Part shown: piece by piece, positions 35,742 through 46,067 of the stretch | Position numbering within the stretch: the first letter of the stretch is position 1 | How the letters are laid out: each line of letters opens with the position of its first letter | Source of the DNA: Cyanobacteria bacterium SZAS-4 | Lineage (GTDB): Bacteria; Cyanobacteriota; Vampirovibrionia; Obscuribacterales; Obscuribacteraceae | DNA length: 64,000 nt | Direction of reading: 5' to 3' | NCBI GenBank assembly: GCA_018266255.1 | Contig: JAFEAT010000013.1 | Location: 124,001-188,000, forward strand | Notes under the pieces: generated by a model | Database searches by the model: none | What the model saw: the letters and a program-made list of their open reading frames with translations, nothing else | Told to the model about the DNA's origin: nothing | Program-made: the position numbers and the translations under genes

Positions 35742-36845
35742 TTAGTGCTTGAGATGCAAATTGGTTTCGTAGTCAGAGAAATCTTTAGTAAATTGCGCAA
35801 CGTCTTTGACCTTACACTTGCGTTTAGCGAGCTCAGCACTCTCGGCAAAGGCCGTCTCTTTTGGTTTGTCAATTTCCCCTTTCGATAGGCGGGCAAGTTG
35901 ATTGTCGAATCGATCTAGTTCGTAAAAGATACCGCTTTCTGTCAAATCTTGCTGCTTCTCTAATGCTTTTAGAATGCGCCTGTACGTTTCGAGGGCCAAG
36001 TCTGGCTTTTTTTCCAACGCATAAATATCGTTGAGCCCACTCAGCGCTACTGCTAGTGGTGGCGGCTCGGGAATTAAAAACTGTTTGTAAAATCCAATCA
36101 AACGAAACCTCAAGCCCAACATCTGCGGATGATCTTCAATTAGCTTGATTGCTTTATTGGTCCAGAGTTCAGACTGATCCAACTTATTCTGGTACATGTA
36201 GCAATTGGACAATGCAGAGTAAACATAGACCAGGAGCGCCTGATGCTCTTCGTTTTTCTCGTCCAGCTCCTTGAGGACGTGCTCTAATTCTGCCTCTGCT
36301 TCTGTGTAACTGCGATCGTGAATCAAACTTCCGGCATAAAGAAAACGCGCGATCGCAATTCGATCCGGTCCTGCAGCTTCCATCGAAAGGCGAAACCATT
36401 TTTGCGCTTCCTTTGGACTTGCATATTGATTCAGTTCCATGCCCTTATGAAATCCAATCAGGAACTTCAAATCGTTGAAGAAGAAGGCAATCGTTCCAGC
36501 AAGCAGAACTGATACCACCAGAAAAGTCCACTTGCCTATCGCCAGGCTCAAAGACCAGCCTTCATCAATTGTATCGCTCAGCTTTTCGCCGAGCGGCAGC
36601 TCTTTCATGTCGGCACCACGATTGGTAGCGACCTGCTTAGACACGCCGAACAGAAACGAACTGATCAGAAAATTCAAGAAACTGATTAGCGAGCCGACCA
36701 AAATTACCCAGAGGGGAAATTTACTGCGCGCCTCTTCGATAAACCCGTATCCCTGCCAGGCAATAAGCAGCAGCACGTCAACGATGACTGTGCCCACTAA
36801 CATCATGGACCCAGCAATTTTGAGTAACCAGGTTATCGCGTTCAC
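35742..36845 (-). CDS. Membrane protein with TPR-like repeats
   Basis: A 367-residue protein from GTG 36845. It has two N-terminal helices (about 8-30 and 43-67), a third (about 103-125), then helical TPR-like repeats (e.g. SYTEAEAELEHVL, YMYQNKLDQSELW, KPDLALETYRRIL) and a charged C-terminus. No catalytic motif is seen. It lies between the unknown beta-rich protein and methylmalonyl-CoA mutase, all on the minus strand, with gaps of 165 and 42 bases; functional links are unclear. Confidence 0.7.
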   Translation of the reverse strand: MNAITWLLKIAGSMMLVGTVIVDVLLLIAWQGYGFIEEARSKFPLWVILVGSLISFLNFLISSFLFGVSKQVATNRGADMKELPLGEKLSDTIDEGWSLSLAIGKWTFLVVSVLLAGTIAFFFNDLKFLIGFHKGMELNQYASPKEAQKWFRLSMEAAGPDRIAIARFLYAGSLIHDRSYTEAEAELEHVLKELDEKNEEHQALLVYVYSALSNCYMYQNKLDQSELWTNKAIKLIEDHPQMLGLRFRLIGFYKQFLIPEPPPLAVALSGLNDIYALEKKPDLALETYRRILKALEKQQDLTESGIFYELDRFDNQLARLSKGEIDKPKETAFAESAELAKRKCKVKDVAQFTKDFSDYETNLHLKH

Positions 36846-36887
36846 AATGCTACCGTACGATGAACTACTGACGGTGCTTTGAGAGCA

Positions 36888-38516
36888 TTAGATAACAGCG
36901 GTTTCGCGGTAAGCGCCCCAGATTTCTCGCATTGCATCGCAAATTTCGCCCATTGTTGCGTAGGCTTTGACGCACTCGAGAATCAGTGGGAACGTATTGT
37001 CGCCTGATCGCATCGCAGCTTTCAAAGTCTCCAGAGTTTGAGCTACCAACGCACTATCGCGACGCGCTTTCAGACTCTTCAATCTTTCCGTCTGACGAAC
37101 TTCGTATTCCGGACCGATCTTGAGGATATCGATCTTTGCACCCTGAGCTTCTTCTGTAAAAGCGTTCAACCCAACAAAGACGCGCTCACCGCTGTCCAGT
37201 TTTTGCTGGAAGCGATAGGCAGAATCCGAAAGCTCTTTCATGAAGTAACCAGATTCGATACCAGCGATGACGCCACCGATTTCTTCAATCTGTTTGAAAT
37301 ATTCGTTAGCGGCCTTTTCCATTTCATCGGTTAGCCATTCAACGTAGTATGAACCAGCAAGCGGGTCTACAACGTTAGCGACACCAGTTTCGTGAGCGAT
37401 AATTTGCTGCGTTCTCAAAGCAATATGAGCAGCTTTCTCGGTTGGCAGTCCGAGAACTTCGTCCATCGAATTAGTGTGCAGTGACTGCGTACCACCAAGC
37501 ACTCCTGCAAGTGCTTCGATAGCGGTGCGGATGATGTTGTTCTCTGGCTGTGGTGCAGTCAAGCTGCAACCTGCTGTCTGCGTGTGGAAACGCAGTTTCA
37601 GCGAACGCTCGTCTTTAGCGCCATAGTGGTCGCGCATGCGCTTGGCCCAGATGCGACGAGCAGCTCGATACTTGGCAATTTCTTCGAAGAAATCGATGTG
37701 CGCATTGAAGAAGAATGACAAACGTGGCACGAAATCATCGAGCTCGAGCCCTGCTTCCAGACCCGCGTCGACATAAGCGAATCCGTCGGCGAGCGTGAAG
37801 GCCAATTCTTGAGCGGCTGTAGCACCAGCTTCACGAATGTGATAGCCGCTCACCGAAATAGTGTTCCAACGCGGCACTTCTTTTGTGCAGAACACCATCA
37901 TGTCCTGAATTAACTTGAGTCCCTGTCTTGGTGGAACGAGATAAGTCTTCTGAGCAATGTACTCTTTGAAAATGTCATTTTGCAGAGTGCCGTTCAACTT
38001 CTTCAAGTCGATGCCACGTTTTTGAGCATTGGCCAGGAACATGCAGAAAATAACAACGGCAGGTCCGTTGATAGTCATCGATGTCGAAATTTCGTCGAGT
38101 GGAATGTCGCGATAGAGAATTTCCACATCTTCTAAACTATCGATAGCGACGCCGCAAACACCCACCTCTCCCAAGGATTTAGGATGATCGGAATCGTAGC
38201 CCATCAAAGTCGGCAGGTCGAAAGCAGTGGACAATCCTGTTTGACCCTGGCTTAGCAAATATTTAAAGCGGGCGTTGGTCTCTTCTGGACCGCCATATCC
38301 GGCAAACTGACGCATCGTCCAGAGCTTGCCAAGATACATATTGTGGTGAATACCGCGCGTGTACGGGAACTGACCCGGATCTGCCAGGTCGCGCTTATAG
38401 TCCCAATTCTTCAAGTCGTCGGAAGTATAGACAGGTTTGAGCTCAAGACCAGAGAGAGTCTCGATCGTGCGCTTTTTGACCTTATCGCCCTTAGGCTTCG
38501 ACAATTCTTTAACCAT
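36888..38516 (-). CDS. Methylmalonyl-CoA mutase, large (catalytic) subunit
   Basis: A 542-residue TIM-barrel subunit that isomerises (R)-methylmalonyl-CoA and succinyl-CoA with adenosylcobalamin. Family blocks are visible: YTRGIHHNMY, MRQFAGYGG, TAFDLPTLMGYDSDHP, SMTING, RWNTISVSGYHIREAG, FHTQTAGCSLTAPQPENN and GGTQSLHTNSMDE. The C-terminal B12-binding domain is absent, so a separate small cobalamin subunit is required; none is in the window. ATG 38516 has GGAG six bases upstream; the frame is open 14 codons further. It is divergent from hutU. Confidence 0.9.
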   Translation of the reverse strand: MVKELSKPKGDKVKKRTIETLSGLELKPVYTSDDLKNWDYKRDLADPGQFPYTRGIHHNMYLGKLWTMRQFAGYGGPEETNARFKYLLSQGQTGLSTAFDLPTLMGYDSDHPKSLGEVGVCGVAIDSLEDVEILYRDIPLDEISTSMTINGPAVVIFCMFLANAQKRGIDLKKLNGTLQNDIFKEYIAQKTYLVPPRQGLKLIQDMMVFCTKEVPRWNTISVSGYHIREAGATAAQELAFTLADGFAYVDAGLEAGLELDDFVPRLSFFFNAHIDFFEEIAKYRAARRIWAKRMRDHYGAKDERSLKLRFHTQTAGCSLTAPQPENNIIRTAIEALAGVLGGTQSLHTNSMDEVLGLPTEKAAHIALRTQQIIAHETGVANVVDPLAGSYYVEWLTDEMEKAANEYFKQIEEIGGVIAGIESGYFMKELSDSAYRFQQKLDSGERVFVGLNAFTEEAQGAKIDILKIGPEYEVRQTERLKSLKARRDSALVAQTLETLKAAMRSGDNTFPLILECVKAYATMGEICDAMREIWGAYRETAVI

Positions 38517-38719
38517 TACTGCTCCATAAGACTTGCTGCTGCGGACTACGATCTCCAACGCCAGTCTACAACACAGATCTATAACTGTAATGTTTTTATA
38601 AGGCGTTCAGCCCTCGCATCCAGGCTGCTAGGCAGGATAATCCTAGATAGCTACGAGCAGCTCGCTGCCCGACAGACGGTGAGAGCGGCAGACACTATAC
38701 TCATTCACAGGAGTTCGTC

Positions 38720-40435
38720 ATGACATCAGCCACTTCGGCAGCCACAGGTGCAGATTTGCTCAAGAGAATCCTCAAAAGCGACAAACCAATCACAGTGCAG
38801 GCTCCTCGTGGGTCTGAACTGAACACTAAGGGCTGGATTCAGGAAGCTGCGCTGCGCATGTTGCTCAACAATTTGGACCCTGAAGTGGCAGAGCGACCTG
38901 ATGAGCTCGTCGTTTACGGGGGTTCTGGCAAGGCCGCTCGTAATTGGGATTGCCTCAAAGGCATAGTCAAATCGCTGATCGGATTGGAGTCTGACGAGAC
39001 GCTGCTCGTTCAATCAGGCAAACCAGTCGGAATTTTTAAAAGTCATTCAGAAGCGCCGCGAGTTTTGATCGCCAATTCGAATCTCGTCGGAGCCTGGGCG
39101 AATTGGGAGCACTTCAGAGAGCTAGATCGTAAGGGCTTGATGATGTTCGGTCAGATGACCGCCGGCTCATGGATATACATCGGCACGCAAGGAATTTTGC
39201 AAGGCACGTTTGAGACTTTCGCAGCACTGGCGCGAAAACACTTCGGCGACTCTCTTAAAAACAAAATCGTTTTGACCAGCGGTCTTGGCGGAATGGGCGG
39301 CGCTCAACCTTTATCGATCACTATGAATGGTGGCGTTGCACTCTGTGTCGAAGTCGACCCGGTGCGCATTCAAAGACGCATCGAAACCAGATATTGCGAC
39401 GTTAAGGCCGACTCGCTAGAGCACGCCGTTCAACTTGCCAATCAAGCTAAAGAAAAAGGCGAAGCACTATCAATTGCCATTCTCGGAAACGCATCTGAAG
39501 TTCTACCGGCGCTTTTGAAATCAGGCTTCAAACCAGATGTGGTGACAGACCAGACGTCTGCGCACGACCCTCTAAATGGCTATGTGCCAGCCACCATGAG
39601 CCTCGAACAAGCTGCTCAACTACGCGCTTCTAATCCAGCAAATTATCTGCAATTAGCAAACAAATCGATTGTCACTCATGTCGAAACTATGCTTGCTTTC
39701 CAGAAAGCTGGGTCGATCGTTTTTGACTACGGCAACAACATCAGGCAAGTGGCAAGAGACAATGGTGTCAAAGACGCTTTCAACTTTCCTGGATTTGTGC
39801 CGGCGTATATCCGTCCGCTCTTTTGTGAAGGGAAAGGACCGTTCAGATGGGCGGCCCTTTCGGGTGATCCCAGCGATATCGCTGTCTTAGACGAAGCGAT
39901 TCTCAAAAATTTCAGCCACGACAAACATCTGTGCCGCTGGATTGAAATGGCATCGCAGAAAGTTGCGTTCCAGGGTCTTCCTGCCCGCATCTGCTGGCTA
40001 GGCTACGGCGACCGAGCCAAGATGGGCTTGATCATGAACCAGTTGGTTGCTGACAAGAAGCTGAAGGCACCAATTGTGATCGGACGAGACCACTTAGATT
40101 CGGGCTCTGTGGCTTCACCCAATCGGGAAACCGAAGCGATGAAAGACGGCTCGGATGCCGTTGCCGACTGGGTCTATCTAAACGCTTTGATTAACGCTGT
40201 CGGTGGTGCGAGCTGGGTTTCACTGCACCATGGTGGCGGAGTCGGCATGGGTTATTCGCTTCACTCCGGACAGGTGATCGTGGCCGATGGCACCGAATCT
40301 GCTACCACTCGCCTTCAGCGGGTGCTGACAACCGACCCCGGTATGGGCGTGATAAGACATGCCGATGCAGGCTATGATGAAGCGATAGACTTTGCCAAAA
40401 AAGCTGGTATCCGGATTCCCATGAACGAAGTCTAA
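38720..40435 (+). CDS. hutU: Urocanate hydratase
   Basis: HutU converts urocanate to imidazolonepropionate in histidine breakdown, using tightly bound NAD+. The 571-residue protein has the family blocks: YGGSGKAARNW, FKSHSEAPRVLIANSNLV, AGSWIYIGTQGI, TSGLGGMGGAQPL (NAD+-binding), VTDQTSAHDPLNGY, DYGNNIR, and SLHHGGGVGMGYS. It starts at ATG 38720 behind a near-perfect CAGGAG site. No hutH, hutI or hutG is within the window, so the rest of the pathway must be elsewhere. A TPR membrane protein follows after 28 bases and may be cotranscribed. Confidence 0.96.
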   Translation: MTSATSAATGADLLKRILKSDKPITVQAPRGSELNTKGWIQEAALRMLLNNLDPEVAERPDELVVYGGSGKAARNWDCLKGIVKSLIGLESDETLLVQSGKPVGIFKSHSEAPRVLIANSNLVGAWANWEHFRELDRKGLMMFGQMTAGSWIYIGTQGILQGTFETFAALARKHFGDSLKNKIVLTSGLGGMGGAQPLSITMNGGVALCVEVDPVRIQRRIETRYCDVKADSLEHAVQLANQAKEKGEALSIAILGNASEVLPALLKSGFKPDVVTDQTSAHDPLNGYVPATMSLEQAAQLRASNPANYLQLANKSIVTHVETMLAFQKAGSIVFDYGNNIRQVARDNGVKDAFNFPGFVPAYIRPLFCEGKGPFRWAALSGDPSDIAVLDEAILKNFSHDKHLCRWIEMASQKVAFQGLPARICWLGYGDRAKMGLIMNQLVADKKLKAPIVIGRDHLDSGSVASPNRETEAMKDGSDAVADWVYLNALINAVGGASWVSLHHGGGVGMGYSLHSGQVIVADGTESATTRLQRVLTTDPGMGVIRHADAGYDEAIDFAKKAGIRIPMNEV

Positions 40436-40463
40436 GGCGCGATTCTAAAGGGTTGGGGTGACT

Positions 40464-42707
40464 ATGACCGGGATCAGTAAGGAAGAGAGATCTGAACTCC
40501 TCCGCGCGATCAAAGTTGCCGACGAGAATTTCAAAAAGGGCATGTACGCGCTCGCCGAACCCACCTATCGAAAAGGGGTGGAATTTTTGGGAGATGGTGC
40601 GCCTGAAATTACCGGCTGCCTTCAGAACCTGGCGCAAATCTGCTCTGAACGCAAAGACTTCAACGAAGCACTGAAACTAGACATCCACCTGCTCCTTCTC
40701 AGTGAAGAACGTTTTGGCGAAGATCACGCTAAAACGATCGGACTGATGGACGAAATCGCCGGACTCTACGAAAAGCTCGGGCGAACAGACGAGTCTCGAG
40801 ACATGTATGAACGCGCACGAAAAGCGAGCGAGCGTTCCATCTGGGCTGATCAGAGCAACGAGCCAGAACTGACTGACGATGACGATGGTGTACCAGATCC
40901 ACAAGAGATCGCAAAGGAACTAGGTCTGGGCTATCAGTATTCCGACACAGCGAAATCGAATCTCGAGATCGGTTTGCCCAAGCCAGGTGAAATCGCTTAT
41001 GAGTTTAGTTCTGCGCCCGCTGAGCCAAAGAAGCGAGATTTGTCCGAAGAGACGATGAAGCTACCCAAGCTGCGAGACGATCAAATTCCACCACAAAAAG
41101 ATCCGCAGTTAGAAACTCTAATTTTGGACAAAGTCGAACTCAAAAAATCGATGCAGAAAGACAGCAACGGCAAGGATGGTGCCGGTGCATCGTCAGTCTC
41201 TCCGGCACCAGTCGCTCCCCCAGCAGATGCCCCGACCACACCGACACTGCTAGATTCTCCGGTCACACCGGTTGTACCTCCACAAGCTGCACCTACTTCA
41301 GAAGCTCCATCGAGGCCCGACCCACCAGCACCGACTTCTGACATTTTGAAGAAAATGAAGTCGAAGTTGAATCAGTCTCTAACCACTACAGTTGTCGATC
41401 CGAAAGCACCGATTCTAGAAACTCCAGAAGTCATTGGCGTAGACGCAATCAAACCTGGTGATTGGAAGTCTGACGCTGCCATGTCCAAGGTTGTCCTCGG
41501 AGATTCGCTGAAGAAGCAAGCGAAGGAGAAAGTGAGTGCTGATCCGACACTCGTCGAATCTTCACCGGCGCAAGAGAAAATGGAACTTGAGCGCGCTGAC
41601 ACAGGTCGCACCAGTGAAGTTACACCGAAGAAAAAGAAAGAAGCGGTTGAAACTAAATTATTTCAATCGGACAAACAGCGAAAATGGATCTTGGGAATTT
41701 TCATGGGCGGCTTCCTCATGCTGCTCGTAGCCAGCCTCTTCACCAGTCACGCCAATACGCAAGAAGACTTTCGAAGTATGGCGCATCGCTACCGCACCGT
41801 GGATGGTGAAAAGCTATTTTTCCTCACTTCGCCAAGCGAGTGTGAATTCGTAGCTGGAGCTGATAGCGCCAAGATGCCTTACTATCAACATCACGGTGAT
41901 CTTCTGGACACGTGCAGAATCATGTTCGGACCTTTGCTTCATCACCCACACTGGTTAACAAAAGTCAAAAACGGTTTAATCGATGAGCAAGGCTCAACGA
42001 TGTATGCAGAAGCTAGTCCCGAGCTGGGCGTCGCTGACTTTGCTGAGGAAGTTGGCAAAGCGGCACAGCTATCCTATTTGAAAACAAAGCATTACCCGAA
42101 GAAACTGGAAGAGATAGACAGCAACAAACGCGCCTATCACAACCCATTCAGCGGGCAGCTCGACAAGCTCAACATCCAATCAGTGGCGCTAGGGAAAAAA
42201 ACTCAAGCTGACGACGGCGGACAGCGCAAAAAATTGTATGACATTACCGTTAGTGGCAATCGCTGGCCAAATGAAGTTAAGCGTCATGCCGGTGGAATCA
42301 ACTGTTACTCAGTAGTAATTCACACGAAAAAAGGCGACATCAACACCTTTTACATTCGTCCTTTCGATCGCGAAAGCAAGCCGTTCATCAGCAGTCAACC
42401 GGATACAGCTTATGCGATCGTTTTGGAAAACGGCGTGGCAAAATCTCCACCCCGCCCTCATCTGACTTTTGTCGGTCAGCCAGCAATTCGCCCGCATCGC
42501 GCCTGGCTTATGCCGGTGACGAACTCCTCGATACTTTTCTTTCTCAGGCACGGAGCAGCAATCATCTTTGCTCTAGTCGCTTTTGCATCGTGGATTCTTG
42601 CAGAAGCTATTCGCAAAAACAATTTGGCAAGCACGGCTTTAAAAGGCGTGATGGGCATCTGTCTCATACTCATGGTTGTTTATCTTCTCAGCGGCGTACT
42701 TCCATAA
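40464..42707 (+). CDS. Membrane protein with N-terminal TPRs
   Basis: A 747-residue protein (ATG 40464 with GGGG upstream; GTG 40458 possible). Residues about 5-130 form kinesin-light-chain-like TPRs (MYALAEPTYRKGVEFLG, FNEALKLDIHLL, GRTDESRDMYERA). A long acidic, Pro/Ser/Thr-rich linker follows, then a helix (about 415-433), an extracytoplasmic domain of about 240 residues with Cys and His residues, and two C-terminal helices. No enzymatic motif is recognised. It lies 28 bases after hutU and converges on the GT-C-like gene. Resembles other signalling-type TPR membrane proteins in this window. Confidence 0.7.
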   Translation: MTGISKEERSELLRAIKVADENFKKGMYALAEPTYRKGVEFLGDGAPEITGCLQNLAQICSERKDFNEALKLDIHLLLLSEERFGEDHAKTIGLMDEIAGLYEKLGRTDESRDMYERARKASERSIWADQSNEPELTDDDDGVPDPQEIAKELGLGYQYSDTAKSNLEIGLPKPGEIAYEFSSAPAEPKKRDLSEETMKLPKLRDDQIPPQKDPQLETLILDKVELKKSMQKDSNGKDGAGASSVSPAPVAPPADAPTTPTLLDSPVTPVVPPQAAPTSEAPSRPDPPAPTSDILKKMKSKLNQSLTTTVVDPKAPILETPEVIGVDAIKPGDWKSDAAMSKVVLGDSLKKQAKEKVSADPTLVESSPAQEKMELERADTGRTSEVTPKKKKEAVETKLFQSDKQRKWILGIFMGGFLMLLVASLFTSHANTQEDFRSMAHRYRTVDGEKLFFLTSPSECEFVAGADSAKMPYYQHHGDLLDTCRIMFGPLLHHPHWLTKVKNGLIDEQGSTMYAEASPELGVADFAEEVGKAAQLSYLKTKHYPKKLEEIDSNKRAYHNPFSGQLDKLNIQSVALGKKTQADDGGQRKKLYDITVSGNRWPNEVKRHAGGINCYSVVIHTKKGDINTFYIRPFDRESKPFISSQPDTAYAIVLENGVAKSPPRPHLTFVGQPAIRPHRAWLMPVTNSSILFFLRHGAAIIFALVAFASWILAEAIRKNNLASTALKGVMGICLILMVVYLLSGVLP

Positions 42708-42747
42708 TTGCTCAGTGATTTGAAACAAGAGATGGAAACTAAAGCGT

Positions 42748-44418
42748 TCAGTTCTTTCGAACAAATAGTTCAGAAGCATGGTCTGCTTTAACCGCAGGTC
42801 CCCAATTCGGGTCGGTGGCTAAAGAGTGTCCCAGATCACTTCCTTTGGGCATTAGAACCCACTGCACGCTGGTGCCAGACTTGGCTGTGTCTTTGAAGAA
42901 ACCTCCATCAAGCTGTTCTTTCCAACCAGGCTGGTTTTGCGCTATGACGGTGTATTTAAAGTAGTACGGCGCACCGAAAAATTCGGCTCGGTCATCGAGC
43001 GACACACGTCGTTTGAGCTTATATCCTAGATAACCGCCCCAGTTGTCGTAATTAAAACCGCGCTCTGGGTCGAGTTTTTTGTTGTCCAATTCCTGGCGCA
43101 AATAATCGATGGTGGCAGTCGGCTTGTCCTCAACACTCCATCCGGTTTTGAGAATCTGTGTGCCGAGAAGCTGCCCACCGTTTAGCGCTGCCACACTAAG
43201 AAACAGAAAGAATACTAGTGGCACCATGTGTTTGCCGCACAACATCTCATTTTCATAGAAGCCTTGATCCAACTTAACCCACTTCTGGTTAAGGGAATGG
43301 AACCAAGTCTTCGACTCTTCACTAGAGGGCAGCAACATTTCGCTTAACGCTGTTTTTGACGAAAGTTGCGAAATTATCGGCAAAATCACAAGCACGAAGA
43401 GCGGCATGTTTCGCACTGCCGATAGTGTCAGATGAAGGAAAGCCACAGCCATCAACAACCGTGGCAATGAGAGTCTTGTTCTAGATAACCCAAGCCCGAC
43501 CAGTAAAAGACCTATCAAAATCTCCAGACAGACTGGCTGAAAGCCGCCATGAAATACGGGCGAAAGAAACTCGTTAGTGACGTCTGCCAAACCTGGTGTG
43601 CCCTTAAAATAATCAACGAGATACGCGTGCAATTTCAGCCCGTAAGGATTGATCAATGTTGCAACTGCACACGCGAAGAGCAAACTGAAGTAGACTTTCA
43701 CTTTGCCTGTGTAAGCGGCAAAAGCACTAGTTTTGAACGTGAATGCGGCACTAAAGAGTGCGCTTGCGAAATATATTCCGGTCAGAGCAAAGGCGAACAT
43801 AAAGGCAGGGTGTACATTCACCCATAAAACAGCAATCAGTGAAAGCCTCAACAGAAGTTGCTTTCCACTTAACTTTCCGCTCCAAAAATCTTCCAGATAA
43901 ATAGAAAAGAAATAGACGCCGAAAAAAGTAAAGATGTGCGGGCGGGCGAGCCAATGAATTGCAGATACCATCGTGCCGACTATAACGAGAAAGAAAGCAA
44001 ACGGAAAGTTCGCCCCCTCTCTTCTGCACCGCTCATAAAGCATCATCATGAGCGCGGCCACCGAGCAGATCACGCACACTCCGAGCCAGTCGAGATTGCC
44101 ATTGGCGAACTTAACGAAAGTCGCCATGATCGCGTCAGACAGCCATTCATACGCAACCCAAGCCTTGTCTGGAAAAGTGTATGAGAGGAAATCTTTTGTC
44201 GGCACACCGTTCTTCAATATGAAGTCACCAGTGGCAATGTGCCAGCCGGTTGAACCGTCACCAAAGACAAAACTGGGGCGCACCCAAAGTAGGAACCAGA
44301 CGATCAGCATAAACAGAATGTCGCCGGGGTTAGGTAGGAACCAGGAGGCGATTCGATCGGCACGACTCAGTTCACGGGACTGACGTGCTTCTTCCTGGGG
44401 CTGCGACTCTTGCGTCAT
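42748..44418 (-). CDS. Polytopic membrane protein, GT-C glycosyltransferase-like
   Basis: A 556-residue membrane protein with about ten helices. The first periplasmic loop has GDGSTGWHIATGDFIL, then SYTFPDKAWVAYEWLSD, an arrangement found in a widespread bacterial family of unknown membrane proteins resembling lipid-sugar-dependent GT-C glycosyltransferases. Later loops include HWLARPH and NVHPAF. The C-terminal soluble domain has NWGGYLGYKL and SLDDRAEFFG. It is one base from the DegT gene and ends a five-gene sugar operon, so transfer of the sugar made there to a lipid or surface polymer is likely but inferred. Confidence 0.7.
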   Translation of the reverse strand: MTQESQPQEEARQSRELSRADRIASWFLPNPGDILFMLIVWFLLWVRPSFVFGDGSTGWHIATGDFILKNGVPTKDFLSYTFPDKAWVAYEWLSDAIMATFVKFANGNLDWLGVCVICSVAALMMMLYERCRREGANFPFAFFLVIVGTMVSAIHWLARPHIFTFFGVYFFSIYLEDFWSGKLSGKQLLLRLSLIAVLWVNVHPAFMFAFALTGIYFASALFSAAFTFKTSAFAAYTGKVKVYFSLLFACAVATLINPYGLKLHAYLVDYFKGTPGLADVTNEFLSPVFHGGFQPVCLEILIGLLLVGLGLSRTRLSLPRLLMAVAFLHLTLSAVRNMPLFVLVILPIISQLSSKTALSEMLLPSSEESKTWFHSLNQKWVKLDQGFYENEMLCGKHMVPLVFFLFLSVAALNGGQLLGTQILKTGWSVEDKPTATIDYLRQELDNKKLDPERGFNYDNWGGYLGYKLKRRVSLDDRAEFFGAPYYFKYTVIAQNQPGWKEQLDGGFFKDTAKSGTSVQWVLMPKGSDLGHSLATDPNWGPAVKADHASELFVRKN

Positions 44419-44419
44419 T

Positions 44420-45562
44420 CTAGCTCCGACTTTTCATTAGTTCAGAGGCTTTGAGAATCGATGCGACGACGCGCTCTTGATCGGCTTTTGGCATGTCGGG
44501 ATAGATTGGCAAGCTCACTACCGACTTTGAAAGTTCTTCGGAGACAGGAAATGAACCCTCTTCCAAATTCAAATATTGATAGGCAGGTTGCAAGTGAATC
44601 GGGATCGGATAGTGAATGCCGGAGGCGATTCTCATTTCTTTCATCTGTTGCAAAACAACGTCGCGTTCAGCGGTTCGGATGACATACAAATGATAGACAG
44701 GCTCGCATCCGTCGATTACACACATAGGACTGATGCCATGCACACCGGTAAGTTTTTCGTCGTAGAAGCGTGCAATCTCTCGTCGTTTTTTATTCCAAAG
44801 ATCGAGATGAGGAAGCTTTGCACTGAGAATTGCCGCTTGTATTGAGTCGAGCCTGAAATTATGCCCGACGATATCGTGGTGATACTTTTGCTCAGAGCCA
44901 TGATTACGCAGCAGTGTAATTCTCGCTGCTAATTCTGCGTCATTCGTCACGACAGCGCCACCATCGCCGGCGGCACCCAAGTTTTTACCGGGATAAAAGC
45001 TGTAGGCGGCAGCATGACCGAACGTACCGACACGCTCACCGTGAAAAACAGCACCGTGCGCCTGGCAAGCATCTTCGAGCACCATAATTTTATGAGCAGC
45101 AGCGATTTTCAAGACCTTATCAATTTCGGCAGGTTGACCGTAAAGATGTACAGGAATGATCACCTTCGTTCTATGGGTAATTGCGGCCTCGATCATGTCG
45201 CTGTTGAGGTTGGCAGTGTCGAGCAGCGCATCTACAAAGCGAGGTTCGGCACCACAAAACGAAATTGCCTCGGCGGTCGCGATGAAGCTGTTCGCCGCCG
45301 TAATAACTTCATCGCCCGGTCCCACTCCCATGGCAAGCAACGCCAAGTGCAAAGCAGCGGTTCCAGAATTTAAACCGACACAGTGGTCGACGTGACAGTA
45401 GCGAGCAAACTCGTCTTCGAATTTTTTCAGCGCCGGCCCAAGCACGAAACTAGAATCTTTGAACACTGACTGAATTGCGCTATCAATCTCATTTTTCAAT
45501 GCATCGTATTGAAGCGACAGATCGAGAAATGGCACCATTTTTTCAGTTGACAGATCGGTCAT
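44420..45562 (-). CDS. DegT/DnrJ/EryC1-type sugar aminotransferase
   Basis: A 380-residue PLP enzyme that aminates a keto-nucleotide sugar. Motifs: FLDLSLQYDALKNEI at the start, LNSGTAALHLAL (PLP phosphate site), LEDACQAHGA and the Schiff-base Lys in SFYPGKNLGAAGDGG, then LRNHGS and LDSIQAAIL. Next to an acetyltransferase and a Gfo/Idh/MocA oxidoreductase, it matches the WlbC/WbpE step that makes the 3-amino group of UDP-2-acetamido-3-amino-uronic acids. The exact sugar cannot be fixed from sequence alone. Confidence 0.88.
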   Translation of the reverse strand: MTDLSTEKMVPFLDLSLQYDALKNEIDSAIQSVFKDSSFVLGPALKKFEDEFARYCHVDHCVGLNSGTAALHLALLAMGVGPGDEVITAANSFIATAEAISFCGAEPRFVDALLDTANLNSDMIEAAITHRTKVIIPVHLYGQPAEIDKVLKIAAAHKIMVLEDACQAHGAVFHGERVGTFGHAAAYSFYPGKNLGAAGDGGAVVTNDAELAARITLLRNHGSEQKYHHDIVGHNFRLDSIQAAILSAKLPHLDLWNKKRREIARFYDEKLTGVHGISPMCVIDGCEPVYHLYVIRTAERDVVLQQMKEMRIASGIHYPIPIHLQPAYQYLNLEEGSFPVSEELSKSVVSLPIYPDMPKADQERVVASILKASELMKSRS

Positions 45563-45566
45563 CTCT

Positions 45567-46067
45567 TTAATCTCCGGACTGAGTGGCGGAAGAACGAATT
45601 ACTCGCGAAGGATTACCGACTACCACAGCGTCATCTGGAACATCCTTGACTACGACGGCTCCCGCACCTACGACCGCACGTGCACCGATGGTCAGGTCAC
45701 ACATGATTACAGCGCCAGAACCTATTGAAGCACCAACTTTGACGAGCGTTTTACGAACAGTCCAATCACTTTCAGTTTGTAGCGCACCGTTTGCAGTGGC
45801 ACGTGGAATTCGATCGTTTATAAACACGACGCCATGCCCAACAAAGACTTCATCTTCAATCGTCACGCCTTCACAGATGAATGTATGACTGGAAATTTTG
45901 CAACGCTCTCCCACCGAAGCATTCTTCTGAATCTCTACAAACGGACCAATCTTTGTGTCAGCACCAATAGTGCAACCATAGAGATTGACGAAGTCATTGA
46001 TGAACGCGCCCTCGCCAACTTTGACATTTGGCGCTATCTTCTGCAATGGTCCTGGCTTGAAAGTCAT
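45567..46067 (-). CDS. Hexapeptide-repeat N-acetyltransferase, WlbB-like
   Basis: A 166-residue left-handed beta-helix acetyltransferase. Hexapeptide turns run from VKVGEGAFI through TIGADTKIG, SVGERCKIS, VTIEDEVFVGHGVVFIND to SIGSGAVIM and VVGAGAVV, ending with VVVGNPSRVI. This layout matches WlbB/WbpD enzymes that N-acetylate the 3-amino group of UDP-2-acetamido-3-amino-2,3-dideoxy-glucuronate. The start codon overlaps the end of the upstream oxidoreductase gene by one base (shared position 46067), showing coupling in the sugar operon. Confidence 0.85.
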   Translation of the reverse strand: MTFKPGPLQKIAPNVKVGEGAFINDFVNLYGCTIGADTKIGPFVEIQKNASVGERCKISSHTFICEGVTIEDEVFVGHGVVFINDRIPRATANGALQTESDWTVRKTLVKVGASIGSGAVIMCDLTIGARAVVGAGAVVVKDVPDDAVVVGNPSRVIRSSATQSGD